A stretch of 64,000 bases of DNA from Numida meleagris (Eukaryota > Chordata > Aves > Galliformes > Numididae), in the NCBI RefSeq assembly GCF_002078875.1, contig NC_034409.1, positions 61,963,874-62,027,873 on the forward strand. The letters are read 5' to 3'. Shown piece after piece: positions 36,476 to 48,106 of the stretch. The position numbers were made by a program, and so were the translations under genes. Below the pieces are notes generated by a model. That model was not told where the DNA came from. It saw only the letters and a program-made list of their open reading frames with translations, and did no database searches. The stretch's first letter is position 1. Each line of letters opens with the position of its first letter.

Positions 36476-36524
36476 ATGGTCAATGAAAACAAGAGGATGT
36501 ACATTCCCGAGGAAAACCATCAAG
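36476..36524 (+). CDS. CACNA1C: CACNA1C first coding exon (exon 1b; Cav1.2 alpha-1C N-terminus)
   Basis: The exon encodes MVNENKRMYIPEENHQ and the first base of a Gly codon, then meets the donor GGTAAGC (intron from 36525). This is the short N-terminus of the L-type calcium-channel subunit Cav1.2; in mammals residue 6 is Thr, here Lys. The full protein, of more than 2,000 residues and four six-helix repeats, carries voltage-gated calcium current in heart, smooth muscle, neurons and endocrine cells. The phase-1 ending fits the known exon 2, which begins GSNYGSPRP. The start codon has a strong context (A at -3, G at +4). Longer frames that read on past 36524 are intron. The alternative exon 1a (cardiac long N-terminus) was looked for upstream and not recognised. 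The gene is divergent from DCP1B, with 28.1 kb between the two start codons. Confidence 0.97.
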
Positions 36525-37275
36525 GTAAGCCCGAGCTTCGCCCCGGAGGAGCTGGCGACCATTCTCTCCCGCAGCCTTTGTCCGCGCTCGGCTCCGCGGG
36601 GGCCGGAGGGGGCAGCCCCGGCAGCGCGTCCCCGCGGGGCACGCGGACACCCCGGGCGGGGGCGTTGCGGGAGCCCCCCGCGCCCCCGGGGCTGGGTGTG
36701 TCGCGAGGCCGCGGGCGAGGAAAAGTTGCGGTGAGTCGTCGTCGTCTTCTTCCGAAGGAGAGGGGCTCGGAGGGGCAGGGGCCGCGCTGCGCGGCCGGAG
36801 GCGAAGCGGAGGCGCGGGGCTGCCCCGTGGCACGGGGGACATCGGCGCCCTGGGAGGCGGGCAGCTGTGCCGCTTAATGCCGCCCCGGCCCTCCGAGCCC
36901 CGGCTGGGCACGGCTCCCTCGGGCACCGGGAGAGGAGCCCTTCCCTTCTCCGCGCTATTTCTCGTCTCTCACGCGCGAGGGGAGGGGAAGGGGAATCATC
37001 TATTTACACGCGCACGGCCCGGGAGAACGGAGACGGCGGGGAGCGCCCGCATTGCAATTAAAGTTGAGCTTTACTTCGGGCAGCGTTTCCCACCCAGCTC
37101 CTCCGAGCATCGCCCGCACCGTAGGCACGGACCCGCGCCGCGTTGCCCGGCTGCGCCGGCCGGCTCGGCCATCCCCAGGGCACAACTTTGTTTGTCCCAA
37201 CTCCAGGAGCCTCCCCCGCCCCACCTGGCTCCGCTCTCCCCGAAGTTCCTGCTCTCCGTTACCTGCATGCGGCCA

Positions 37276-37293
37276 CCCCTCCCCTCCCCTCCC
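37276..37293 (-). other. G-quadruplex-type tract (minus strand)
   Basis: CCCCTCCCCTCCCCTCCC on the plus strand gives four G-runs separated by single A on the other strand, the most stable short-loop form. It lies about 0.75 kb downstream of the CACNA1C first coding exon, in the CpG island. Confidence 0.7.
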
Positions 37294-37699
37294 GCACACG
37301 CACGTCGCTATTGCGGAGCGGCAGAGCCATTGCCTCCCCTCGGCCAGAGGGAGCGAGGTGCCGGCACGTCTCCCTCCCAGCAGGGCCCCAAGCCAGGCAG
37401 GACCCCCTCTCCCACCCTGCACCCTACCCCAGCAGGACCCCCGCCCACCACGGGGCCGGGGCATGTACGTTAGGGCTGGGGCAGCCTTTGGTAGTGGGGT
37501 GGCGGTGGGTTTCACTGGGAGCATTCCCCCCTCCTGACAAAGAAATAGAGGTTAAAATGAAAAACCTCAAGGCCTAGCACTTCCCCCCAGCCGCTCTATG
37601 GCAGTGAGGTGAGAGGGGAAGAAGCAGCCCCTGATCCCGAGTGCTCCTGCCAAGCACATGCGTCCAGCGGGCATAATAGGGCTGCTCTTCCTGGGCCGG

Positions 37700-37800
37700 A
37701 GCTGATAACGTGGCCGGAGAGCTCAGCCTCCATAGCAATATGCCAACACTATGGCAACCTAAATCCTGCTCCCTCCTTATCAGCTGCAGTGATTATATAA
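37700..37800. promoter_or_regulatory. Cluster of transcription-factor-like motifs in intron 1
   Basis: Within 100 bp are TGATAA (37703-37708), CCATAGCAA and ATGGCAACC (RFX half-site form, about 37730-37759), TTATCA (37777-37782) overlapping the E-box CAGCTG (37781-37786), and an AT-rich TATATAATT. The composition suits a small enhancer. Binding is inferred from motif form alone. Confidence 0.3.
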
Positions 37801-38959
37801 TTGGAGGAACACTTTTGCATCTGTCTCTCGATGCGGATTGCCATTACTGCCAGGTGAAAGAGCAACTTCCCAAGCAAACAGAACCGGCCAGGTGGAAGAA
37901 AGTTCTGCTTCCCCAGAGTGCTCGGGCTGCCATTTATTTCCAGTCTATTTTTGTTTTGTGCAAGCGGCGCTTGAAAGGTTAAACTGCTCGGTAGTCAGGA
38001 GAAGCTGGTGGCGAGGAGATCAGAGCAAACCAATCGGGGTGTGCAATGAGTAATTAAAGCAACCACAGCTTCTCACTTGCAAGGTGGAGATTAAACATGG
38101 GAGTGGAAGGCGAGTGGGGCTGTGACAGGGGGGTGATGCTCGGAGATGAGGGAGGACTGAGCCAAGATGCTCGTGCCTCCTTCCTGGCAGCAAGGTGGAT
38201 GCTTCAGGTACTGCCAGCACGAGCCACACTGTTATGTCTGCTCGGAGCAGTGAGCAGCACGGCTAGGCCTCTGCCAGCTGCTGCTTTCTGCACATGTCTG
38301 CTCATTGGGCTGCTGGAACAGCGTGTGCTCAGTGCCCGTGTGGTGCGGGAGACAAGATAACAGCGCCTTACCCAAGGCAAATCCATGGGGTGCGCTGGAG
38401 GCCCTTAGTCAGGAGGCGAGGGCTGTGGGGAGCAGGAACTGTGTCTGAAAAGGCGACGCTGACTGCCAGTCTGCTAATTGGGGTGGATCTGTAATATATT
38501 TGTTCCGCGCTTTTGAGTGCCGCTCAGTACGCTGGAAATCGTTCATCCCGAAGTAAGGATTTTCTCATTTTTTTGGATGCGCACATCTGAGCGCTCTGTG
38601 CTTTCAGTGCAGTGTCACATTACACAAAGAGAAGGGAGCGTGGCAGTGTTATCTGCTGGTGCTGAGATGCTTCTCAATGTTTATTTTTGCTGCACAATGG
38701 ACTATATTATGATAACAATCAATTATTCATTATGACCACGGAGTATGTGTTTATCTGGAAAATGTGAAAAACAAGCTCTAAATCCTAAAAACCACCCAAC
38801 GAGTGGCAGAAGAAGCTTTCAGAATGGACTCCATCCCATCTAATGCACATGTGGGACTCGCTGTAACCCTAGATGGGCGTCTTTAACGGGCGCTTTGAAA
38901 ATCGGCCCTCGTAACGTGAAATGGAAAATCGGTTTGCAACATCATGTTTCCCAGCCCTC

Positions 38960-39310
38960 CCAGGGGAGGGCACGCGATGAGTCAACCTGGCTCTCGGTGC
39001 TGCAGCCCGAGCCCGGTGGGAGCATCCCGCTGCAGCCCGCTGGCCTCCGCCGGGCCCGCTACCTCTCCCGCTCCCGGGGAGCTGCGGTGGGAGCTGCGGG
39101 GCCGGGAGGGGCCGCTCCCGCTGCCCCCAGGAGGTGGCGGTGCAGGGCCGCCGAGCCCGGTGCGGGGCACCGCGGGGCTGCGGCACCCCAGCTGCGCCCG
39201 GGGACGGCGGCACGGAGCTCTCCGAGCCGCGCTCGCTGCGAGTGAAAGAGCCCCAGTAGGTCGCGTGTTCCATATAGCGACGGTCCTCCGACTGGTGGAG
39301 CCGCTTGTGG
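38960..39310. promoter_or_regulatory. Second GC/CpG-rich patch in CACNA1C intron 1
   Basis: About 350 bp of CpG-rich DNA, separate from the main island by about 1.6 kb of ordinary DNA, with an AP-1 site TGAGTCA at 38978-38984. Frames stay open on both strands only because of base composition; no known protein is recognised. It may be an alternative promoter or enhancer. Confidence 0.45.
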
Positions 39311-40571
39311 CGGCTCCTCTGAGCTGCCCTTCCTCCCGTGTCAGCTAATGCCTTTGGGCTTTGTCCTTATTGCGTATTTCGGACAGATTTCTACCTGCTG
39401 ATGGTAAAAAGAACCCCCTCAGGTATCTGTCGGCCGTAATTAGGTCTTCTGGCAACCTCTTTTCCTAACCTGCACACATTTTGTTCTTGAAATCTTTCTC
39501 TGTAAGACACTCTTCTCATAGTCCTTGTATCTTTCGAATTGGTTCAATTAGGAGCTAATTAGCATTGCCTGTTGACGGGGAGAGGGTCAAGTCACACGTG
39601 TACTCCCTAATGCATTTCTAATGCATCTTCTGACCTGAGCTGAGGGTCAGATCCACAGATATTCCCCTTAACTTCCCAGGTATAAATACACCAATGATTG
39701 TGGGCACTTCACTGTTGATTTCAGTTTAAGGGCTGAAATCTGATTCATGCTGTGCCACAAGACAAAACCCTCACAGATAGGAACTAGAATTTATTGGATG
39801 TTTGCTGTGATTATCTGCTCTGCTTTCAAAACACCAGTTTTATCCCCTTCATTTCTGTGGGGCAGTGCTTTGACATGTAGAGACAGTGCTCTTCCCATGG
39901 CAGCAAAGGAACTGGATGAGCAAACAGAATCTTCAGCTCAGGGTGTTCCTGTTGTCCTCTCCTTTTGATGTAAGGGTTTGTCACAGTGGGCCGTAGATGT
40001 GGGGCATAAAGCATACCGGCAATTGGTTTGAGACAGCTTATCTTTGGGTTTGGGGGAAAAATCTGAATCACTGTTTGAAAACAACTCACTAAAATTCCAA
40101 CCCCACTGACTTGACGGTATTTGCCGGTATTTATAAAGCGTGATCTTCTACCTCAAAGTACTCAAAACATTTCATGTGCTCGGTGTTCGGTTCAATATGA
40201 TACGAAATGGCAGTACATATAAAAATATTTAATATAACGTCAAAGAGCAGTGCTTAAATATTCTGCATAATAAAGTCTGCTGCACTGGGGAAGTTACTGA
40301 TGGAGCCTTCTGAAAAATATTTAAGTGCTTTCAACAATTTCCTGTTCTTTAAAGGAGTATTTAAGTATCTGCTAAAAACCTGGCATTTGAAATCTATGCT
40401 TTTAAAATATTTTCTTTGAAATGATCGCCAGTCCCAGAGGCTGAGTTGGGCCAGGTCACAATCCAAGTGTTGCTTTGGACAGGTTCTCCTGAAGGTTGTG
40501 AGTTTCTCCCATCACAAGCACCTACTTGTAAAGGCCTCACCTGAGCTCTGTAACTTGGTTGCAATTGTGAG

Positions 40572-40593
40572 CCCCCCCCCCCCCCCCCCCCCC
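40572..40593. repeat. Poly-C run of 22
   Basis: An uninterrupted run of 22 C between GTGAG and TTGGTTG, in otherwise AT-rich intron. The complementary strand is 22 G, able to form G-quadruplex. The length is likely to vary and hard to sequence. Confidence 0.9.
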
Positions 40594-40735
40594 TTGGTTG
40601 CTTATCTGCTCTGCAATCTGTTTTGGGGGTTACATCTTTGTAATTCTCCACAGCAGACCTGACACACCTTTTCTGCATGGAATGAATTTGTTCTACAAAG
40701 ATATTTACTTTGAATTATTTGTCCTCATCTATTCG

Positions 40736-40761
40736 TTTTTTTTTTTGTTTGTTTGTTTGTT
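40736..40761. repeat. T-run and (TTTG)n simple repeat
   Basis: About eleven T followed by four TTTG units. Confidence 0.85.
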
Positions 40762-42473
40762 TTCTCAAACCATTTCAGTTGAGCAGCATGCAGTATAACT
40801 TCAATATTACCATCTATGTTTAGGTTTTCTCATTTTCTTTCAGTTTTGTGGGAAATGAGTCTACATACATATTTAAAGCAGCATTTATCTGAATGGCAAT
40901 TGCTTTTGCCTTTAGTTTTCGTGGGTGTGTATGTGTGCTACTTGTCACTTCTACAGGCCAGCTGAGAGCATCAATTTGCCATTTGATTTGTTAAAAGCTG
41001 TCTCACTTAACCCTTTCTGGGGATTAATTCAAGGAACACTTTCCCTTGAAGTTCAGGAATAGCGAAAACAAGGTCTCCGTGCAAGTGGCTCCTCTAAATT
41101 TATTGGCTATCAACCAACATTAACAGATGTGACTATGTGCAGTAAAAGTCTCTCTTAAATTATTGAAAACAACAAATCAGATCAACACTGAGAAAAGCTT
41201 TTACCAATGGCAGATATATGCTTTACAAAACATAATGTCGTTAAAAGGCTCAGTTGTCTCTCTTTTCTTAAGACTGTAGTCCAACCCAATGTATTTTCAT
41301 TTATCTGAAACACTGTAGTTTTTATTTAGATAGTAGAAATAAGATGGATTTGAGGGAGTTTATTAATTAAAATGCTTATTGTAGTTTCAGTATCATTCAT
41401 TATAAGAGAAGAAGACAATATTAAACATTCAGACTTATTGATTACCCCTGAATTGTTTTCCTTCTGATATAGTTCATCTATTACCTAACATAACATTACT
41501 TTTTCGTGTTACTTTAACAAATGGAAGTCAGAAAAATGGAGTACTTACCACTTTTAGATGATTTTGACTTTATTAGAGTAAATGAAACACTACATGCTTA
41601 CACTACTTGAAGATATTCTCCCCTTCCTTTTGTGTATGTGTGGGTTTTTAAAATTTAAATATACATAAATATGCATATATTTTTAATGGAAGAGGGCCTA
41701 GGTGATGGACGTACTATGCTTGTGTCAGAGAGCAGGCGTGTTGCAGCTGAAAGCATCAGTTTTAGGTGGTAAAGTGGTCTTGCTGGGAGCTCTGAAATAT
41801 AATGATGATGTCTTCTTGTTGTATGAGTACCTACTGTGACCTATCTTGTAAGGCTTTAATGGAATAAATGATGGTATACTCAATGGTATACATAAATCTT
41901 TGTCCAAAAGAATCCTTAAAATGCTATGCCCCATCCATGGAAGCTGACAGAAACCAATGATAGTAGTGTAAACCTTGTTAAGAACTTGAGAGGGATCAGG
42001 GTAGGCTTCTTCCAGCTGGAAGTGCGCAGTGGTCTCTATACTGTGTATAGGGATTTCCAGAACAGAAGGCCTAGCTGAGTTTCTGCCAGAAACCTAAGTA
42101 CAAAGCTAATAGATTGTACAGTTTGGATTGATGGTCCATTGGCAGTGGGGGAAAAAAAAAACATTGAGAAAATATCAGTATATGTAGGGTAAATAGTAAC
42201 AGAAGACTTTGTAAAATCAGATTTTGACTTTATTTTGTCACATCATCACTCATCCTGATATGAGGGTTAATTATTATCTTCTTTTGTCCTCAAGAGAGTC
42301 TTAAATTGAGGAGAAGCTGCTGGGAATGGCTTTGAAACTGGTCTGCTGTATTCATCACTTTCTCCATCATCTTTCCCAGAAAGGATTATCTTGAGACGCT
42401 GTTCTCACTGGTACACATCTCACTGCAGAGAATTGTGTTTCTAAAGAGTAGAGGGTTAAATAAAAACATGATA

Positions 42474-42665
42474 TAGGATGAAAAGGACTTCCAGAGGCCG
42501 ACCGGGTCAACACCCTGCTCAAAACAAGTAAAATTTGATGAGGTTGCTTAGGGCCACATCCAGTAATGTCCTGGACATCTCAGAGGACAGAGCCTCCAGG
42601 GACTCTTTGGGCAGCCAACTCCAGCATTTAGCTACGGTAATGGTAAAAGGTTTTTTGAAGTATTA
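42474..42665 (-). mobile_element. Old diverged CR1 3' fragment
   Basis: Reverse-complement CR1 features remain in order: AAAAGGACTTCCAGAGG, CACCCTGCTCAAA, GGTTGCTTAGGGCCACATCC, then CTCTTTGGGCAGCCAACTCC. The 3' tail repeat is worn. Confidence 0.75.
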
Positions 42666-45600
42666 AGTCTATGTATTTAAATCTGTATATTTTAAGACTG
42701 AGAACTAAGTTACATACACCAGCCAATAGCTAAACTGTGACCACGTTTCTATGTTTAATCAGATCTTGTGACCACTTGTTGAAGCTTTGAGATGGAGGAC
42801 TTGAGGGACTCTTGCCTCATTGCTTTATGCTGGTTTCAGAGTAGGTTGTAGGCTGCATTTTTGCTTTTTTGTTTCTTGGGGGTCAGAAGTCATATATAAT
42901 TAGAGTTTACAGGTGAGGTGAGACAAGCCTGGAGCTTCAGTCACTGAGTTTATAATGGGTTGTTTTCCCTGTGCTATGCTGGAATAGCTTTCACGCAGAG
43001 CTGGATAGAGACAGTGACCAGCGCATACACTGATGAGGCAGTAGAAATCTATAAATAGTTCACTTTAATGTTCCAGTGCTTGTTAATGCATCAGGTCAAT
43101 AGTGGAATTCTGCTATAATTTGCAAACATTCTGCTGAACCTAACTGCTTGCTCTGTGGATATATATACCAACACATAAAATCACTATGGAAGCGACGACT
43201 GTAAAAAAGGATTAGGGTCCTAACTCCTATTTAGGCTCCTTTTCCACTGCTGACTAAAGAAAATTGAGATAAATGTTAATGGATGTTCTAAGGGGATGTT
43301 AGAAGCTTTTACAGGAATTCAAAGATTATATATTTGCTGGATCTTGGTAGGTCACTTCTGCAATTTGCCATGTATGTGTGTTTAGTCTCAGTATTACGTT
43401 CTAAACCCCAGTGGCTGTCTGAGCAGCTAAAACATTCAGAATCCACGAAAAGTGACCAGGAGGTTGGGTTTCCTTCAACGGTTGTGGGGAGTTATCAGAA
43501 TACTAGTTAAACCTTGTATGAATGGGAGAGGAAAAAAGGGTTATTTATCCTGGTACCTTTAAGGAGGGGAAGAAAATCCACAGGATTCATCGTCTGCTCA
43601 ACTGGTCACCAACACACTTAGCACAGATATGAGGGAGGGAAAATCTGCTCTAATGGTAAAAGACAGAAGATTAAATTAAAGTCATTCTTAAGGGTGACTG
43701 GAGACTTAATGACTTTCAAACTAGGCCCAGAAATGAGAATAAAAGTCTGGCTAATTCCGTGGGAATTCTATTTGCATCTTATACATAAATCTTATAATTA
43801 ATTGTTTTAAGGAGATTATTATCTGAGATCCATCCAACCTTAGTGGGTGCTCTGTCGTATGTTAAAAGTATGCTTCTCTAATGGCTTTGTTATTTGTCTT
43901 AAAATTCTCAGGTCTTCAGCCCATGTTGTGGATGGTTGCCTTTGGGTATTTTGGAAAAAACAATTAAATATGACTGAACATGACATTATAATTACAAAGT
44001 AAATATGCTCTAATTGAGTAATTAACTCAACATTTCTTCCTACAGGCATTGTAGGAATGAATTCATGTTAGTGATCACATTTCAGATCCTTTATTCCAAA
44101 GGAGGAAAAAAGACTGCAGTTCTTCAGTATTTCTGGTTGGATGTAACACTACTTAAGATTCATCCATTAAAAAAAATTTAATATGCATTTTTGGTCCATG
44201 AGATGTTTCTCAAACACTTTAGTCAGATGAAATAAGATGTTGAATATACAAAGAGACTACTTGCGTCTCTCTTCTTGCAAGTCAGTCCAGCTCTGTTAGG
44301 TACCAGCTATATTCTGCTTCATGCATTATTGACAAGAATAATAATTCTGAAATTGAAACTTGTCTTAAAGAATATAGCTGTTAGCAGTAGATTTCATGAA
44401 TTTTAGATATAGAATGACTACAATGGGCTGCGTGAGAGGCAACAGAAGCCAGGTGAATTCAAGAAGTAAGACTGATGTTTGTTGAGTATACCGGGGAAAA
44501 AAATGTTGCACATAAATAAAATGCATAGTATGTTGAACTTTAAATCTGACACAGATTGACAAATGTCAGTAAGGCAGAAGTTGAGACTGATGTGTTTTCT
44601 CAAGCTTTACTGTGATTTCAATGCTGTAGCTTTCACATAGTTCAGAAAAAAACACAGCTTCCATGCAGAACCTATATGTAAATATTAGAAATTTAGATTT
44701 AGTTTAGTGTTGAGTGATCTGATTTCTTCGGGTAGAATTCAACATATTGACAGCAGAGTTAGCAAATTAAGTCAAACAAGCCAAAGTGCTACTAAGAAAA
44801 CAGAGGAAATTCATAGAATTCATTGCTTTCCTGATTGATGAACAAACAGACTTTTGTGTAGGGAAGAAACTTAGCCTGTTTGCTGCGCTTCCCCTGTGGT
44901 ACTTAAATCACCTTCTATTGCTGACCTATGAATCATGCATGTGCACACAGTGTTTTCAGGTGCAATTTAGATTTGGTCTAGTGTCTTCCAGAGAGCGAGA
45001 ATTCATTTATTCGTTGAAAATTGAAACTGGTTGGTTTAACTGTGGTTTCAAAGGGACTATTGTGTGACTGTACAGAAGCAACAGGTAAAAGTGGATTATA
45101 CGACATTTTACATCACTTTCACCTCAATTAAAAATTGAAGTGAGAAACCAGAGATTTGTAGATAGTGTAGATTTGGTGCAGGCAGCGTTGAAACTGAGTT
45201 CTTGGAACAGTGAACTGCTTGAGTGATATCACTCTATTATCTTTTGTCTGCCAGATAGGATCTCACTGGCTTTGGCTCAGTTGCACAAATCCTCTAATGC
45301 AAAGTGTTTGTTGCTGCTAACAGGTGTTTGGGATGTGCTAGTCTTGCACTAAGTAGTACAGTGCTGAGTTCTCACGCACATTTCTCTGTGGCTTTCTTTG
45401 AAGAGAATTGATTATCGGTTAAATATAGTAGAGCTTATGGATTAAATCAGATATGGGAGAATCCCACATTTGTGTGAAGTTCAGGAGGGACTATTTTGAA
45501 GCTTAATTATTAGTTTGGTGTTTGGACTTACATTGCAACACGAGACTAATAGTTCAATTTTTATTTAGCTTTTGAGAACAAATGCAATGGCATAATTGTG

Positions 45601-46255
45601 GCAGGTATGTAGTCTCTCCAGTTGATTTGACCATTACAGAAAAAGTCAGAAGTAAGAGTGAAAGAATGAGATGAATATGATTTGAAGGCTTTTGTTTTCT
45701 TTAAGGCAAATAGTGTCAAGAAAGAACATAAGAGATGAAAACTTGTGTCCTAATTCATAAGCAGTGATAAAAGTTGCTATGTATGCCAGGAAGTCAGTCA
45801 GAAAATAATTAGAGGTACTTGCTTCTGGCAGTTCCTAAAGGCAACTATTCAAGTGGTTTAAAACTAACCCCCAAAAGTTAGATTTCAAGCTTCAGAAGAG
45901 TTGGGCGTGGAACTCTACAGGTGCTTGCTAGCATCAGCAGGGAAGTGTCTAAGTGCATGATCAGACTTGAATCACTTTAAAAAGGATCAGATTTTAAAAT
46001 ATGAGAAATCCAACAACATGTTTGAAAACCTTTTTAATGTTCGTAATGCAACTTCTACCATTTGTTATGGAAGACTTTGCTTAGACATTTTCTTATGTGC
46101 ATTTAATTTGCTATGTGAGTTACCTTACAGTATTTCTGTCAATAAATATTTGAATGGTATGTACATCCCTCTAACTTAATGCAAAACTTGTATTGAAGTA
46201 AGGGCAAAGTTTTCTTTGAATTTAGTGGTACATTTGAATCCACAGTTTTCTATCA

Positions 46256-46271
46256 TTTTTTTTTTTTTTTT
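46256..46271. repeat. T-run of 16
   Basis: Homopolymer followed by AG; no element recognised beside it. Confidence 0.8.
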
Positions 46272-46860
46272 AGTATTTAGTGTTCTTGTTGAGAACTTCA
46301 GTTATCTTTGGTTTGCTTTCATTTTGCTCATATTTCACCAGAACACCTTTATTTTTATTTTGGGATATGTATTTTTGAGGTTTTGTCTGTTGTACTTTCA
46401 GAGGTTTTATCATGGAGAATGTCAGTACATAGAATACAGAGGTGAATGTGTCTGAAAATTGCTAAGCATTTTGGCACAAATGCATATGGATGCATAATTT
46501 AGGAGAAATGTGGATGGGGAAATTCTACATGGAGCCCATTCTACCAATACCAGAGGGCAGGATTTAATCATCTCCCTATGTCAGCACTGCAATACAATTT
46601 TGAAATACAATTTTAAAATACTTAGAGGGTAGAATTACTGTAGGGGATGGAAAGCCCCACTTGTCGTCTTGGGACTTAAACCTCTAGTTTACGTGGCTAG
46701 TTGCTTGAATAACAGTGATAAAAAGTATCTAAACCTGGTGCTTCAGCTACAAAACACAGAACAGAGAGATTTGACAGATTGTCAGGCGCCATTTGGGAGA
46801 TTAACGTAAAGTCAAGAGTATGGACGTTTAGAGGATAAGACTGTATTTTAATTTATTTTT

Positions 46861-47382
46861 ATGTTCGGATGTAGACTTCCAGAAAGGCTATACTTCTTTC
46901 CTTTTGGAAGGCTGACAGAGAATTTTTTTCCTTTGAAGTTATCTGTCCTTACATATTTACATGGTCATGGTCCCTGTAGTATGAACATCTCCTGTATGTT
47001 AAATATTCTATTACACTTCCCAACTTGCCAGGCCAATAGGCTTGAAACATTTATTTTCTTTTTCTTTATAAACTCTATTGAGAATGTGTTCTTATGTGAA
47101 GATATTGCTTTGGGAGATGCAGGTGAAAAAATTAATATGGCTTTTAATTTTAATGAAATGAGTGTTATGAAGCGATGCATCTCAGCTGCTATCATCAAGC
47201 CTGGAACAGATGCCAGTGTGGCAATTGCAGAGAGCTTGATCTGTCCACTGGGATGCAAGTCAAGGAGGGCAGCCCCTGCTCCCGTCCTCCTGATTGCACA
47301 AGCAGGTGTGATCCTTTTGGTGTGGCCAGAAAAGCAGTACTGCTGGTTTACTGGTCCAGCTGTGTGCAGGGCCAGGACCTAG
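46861..47382 (+). other. 173-codon ORF of unknown status in intron 1
   Basis: This is the longest open frame in the AT-rich part of the window. The translation starts MFGCRLPERLYFFPF and contains no domain I recognise, no CR1 motif and no clear signal. There is no CpG island or recognised splice context, and the opposite strand is also open over 46965-47258, which suggests low stop density rather than a gene. It is recorded because its length is unusual for such base composition. Confidence 0.15.
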
Positions 47383-47839
47383 ACCATGGCAGGCTCATCT
47401 GCCTGCAGCTAAATACCAAACATTCTGGGTAGTCTTAACTTTGGCAAGTGAGTCTTGCATATTAGGATATAAAGAAGATTCTCTTCTGTGTACTCACGAT
47501 CTTTTTTCTGCTGATCAAAAGTTTTATAGTTAGGAAATGTAGTGGTCATAGAAGGAGACCTGTATTTTGGGTAAACAGAAACAAAAAAACAGGCAGGTTT
47601 GGAATACATGTTCAGAGAGCCTCAGATTTATGAAAAGTCAGCGCAGAGATCACAGCACATGGGCTGTTTCACTGATGGATGCAAGTTGCATAAATCAGGT
47701 GTGTTTCTCTTGAATATAGATATCATTGTGAACACATGCAAATCTGTCAGAAAAGGGGACTGCTGTCTGGTCTCTCCCTGGAGACTGAACCTGGTGGGCG
47801 TACAGAAGATTAGATGCTAATGGATAAAATGAATGATCT

Positions 47840-48106
47840 TAGAATCATAGAATCATTAAGGTTGGAAAAGGCCTCTAAGAGCTTCCAGTCCAACTGTCCA
47901 CCTACCACCAACATTGCCCACTAAACCTCATTCCTTAGTACAACATCTAGACATTTCTTGAACACCTCTCGGGATGGTGACTCCACCACCCCCCTGGGCA
48001 GCTCCTCCAGCACCTGACTGCTCTTTCAGAGTAGAATTTTTTTCTAATATCCTACCTGAACCTCCCCTGGCACAACCTGAGGCCATTCCCTCTCATCCTG
48101 TCACTG
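47840..48106 (-). mobile_element. CR1 LINE, 3' fragment
   Basis: AGAATCATAGAATCATTAAG then GGTTGGAAAAGGCCTCTAAG, CCAACTGTCCACCTACCACC, and the ORF2 end in reverse complement (CTAATATCCTACCTGAACCT, CTGAGGCCATTCCCTCTCAT). Confidence 0.94.

Larger units (their letters stand above)
35095..37380 (+). promoter_or_regulatory. CACNA1C: CACNA1C CpG-island promoter and leader
   Basis: About 2.3 kb of CpG-dense sequence surrounds the first coding exon. It contains a full palindromic cAMP-response element (TGACGTCA, 35772-35779), G-tracts able to form a four-stranded structure (35971-35990), and no obvious TATA box. A CpG-island, TATA-less promoter fits the exon 1b start, which in mammals drives the broadly expressed smooth-muscle/brain form of Cav1.2. 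The transcription start is not fixed by sequence; the leader is taken to include at least 36124-36475, because that stretch resembles the mammalian leader as I remember it. Confidence 0.8.

Noticed and set aside
36525..37577. Long plus- and minus-strand frames just downstream of CACNA1C exon 1 (for example 36877-37473 and 37000-37524)
   Set aside because: They lie in CpG-rich intron where stop codons are rare. The translations are Pro/Arg/Gly-rich low-complexity and overlap each other on both strands.
38869..39348. 134-codon frames on both strands in the second CpG patch
   Set aside because: Both are open because of GC content, neither resembles a known protein, and they overlap on opposite strands.
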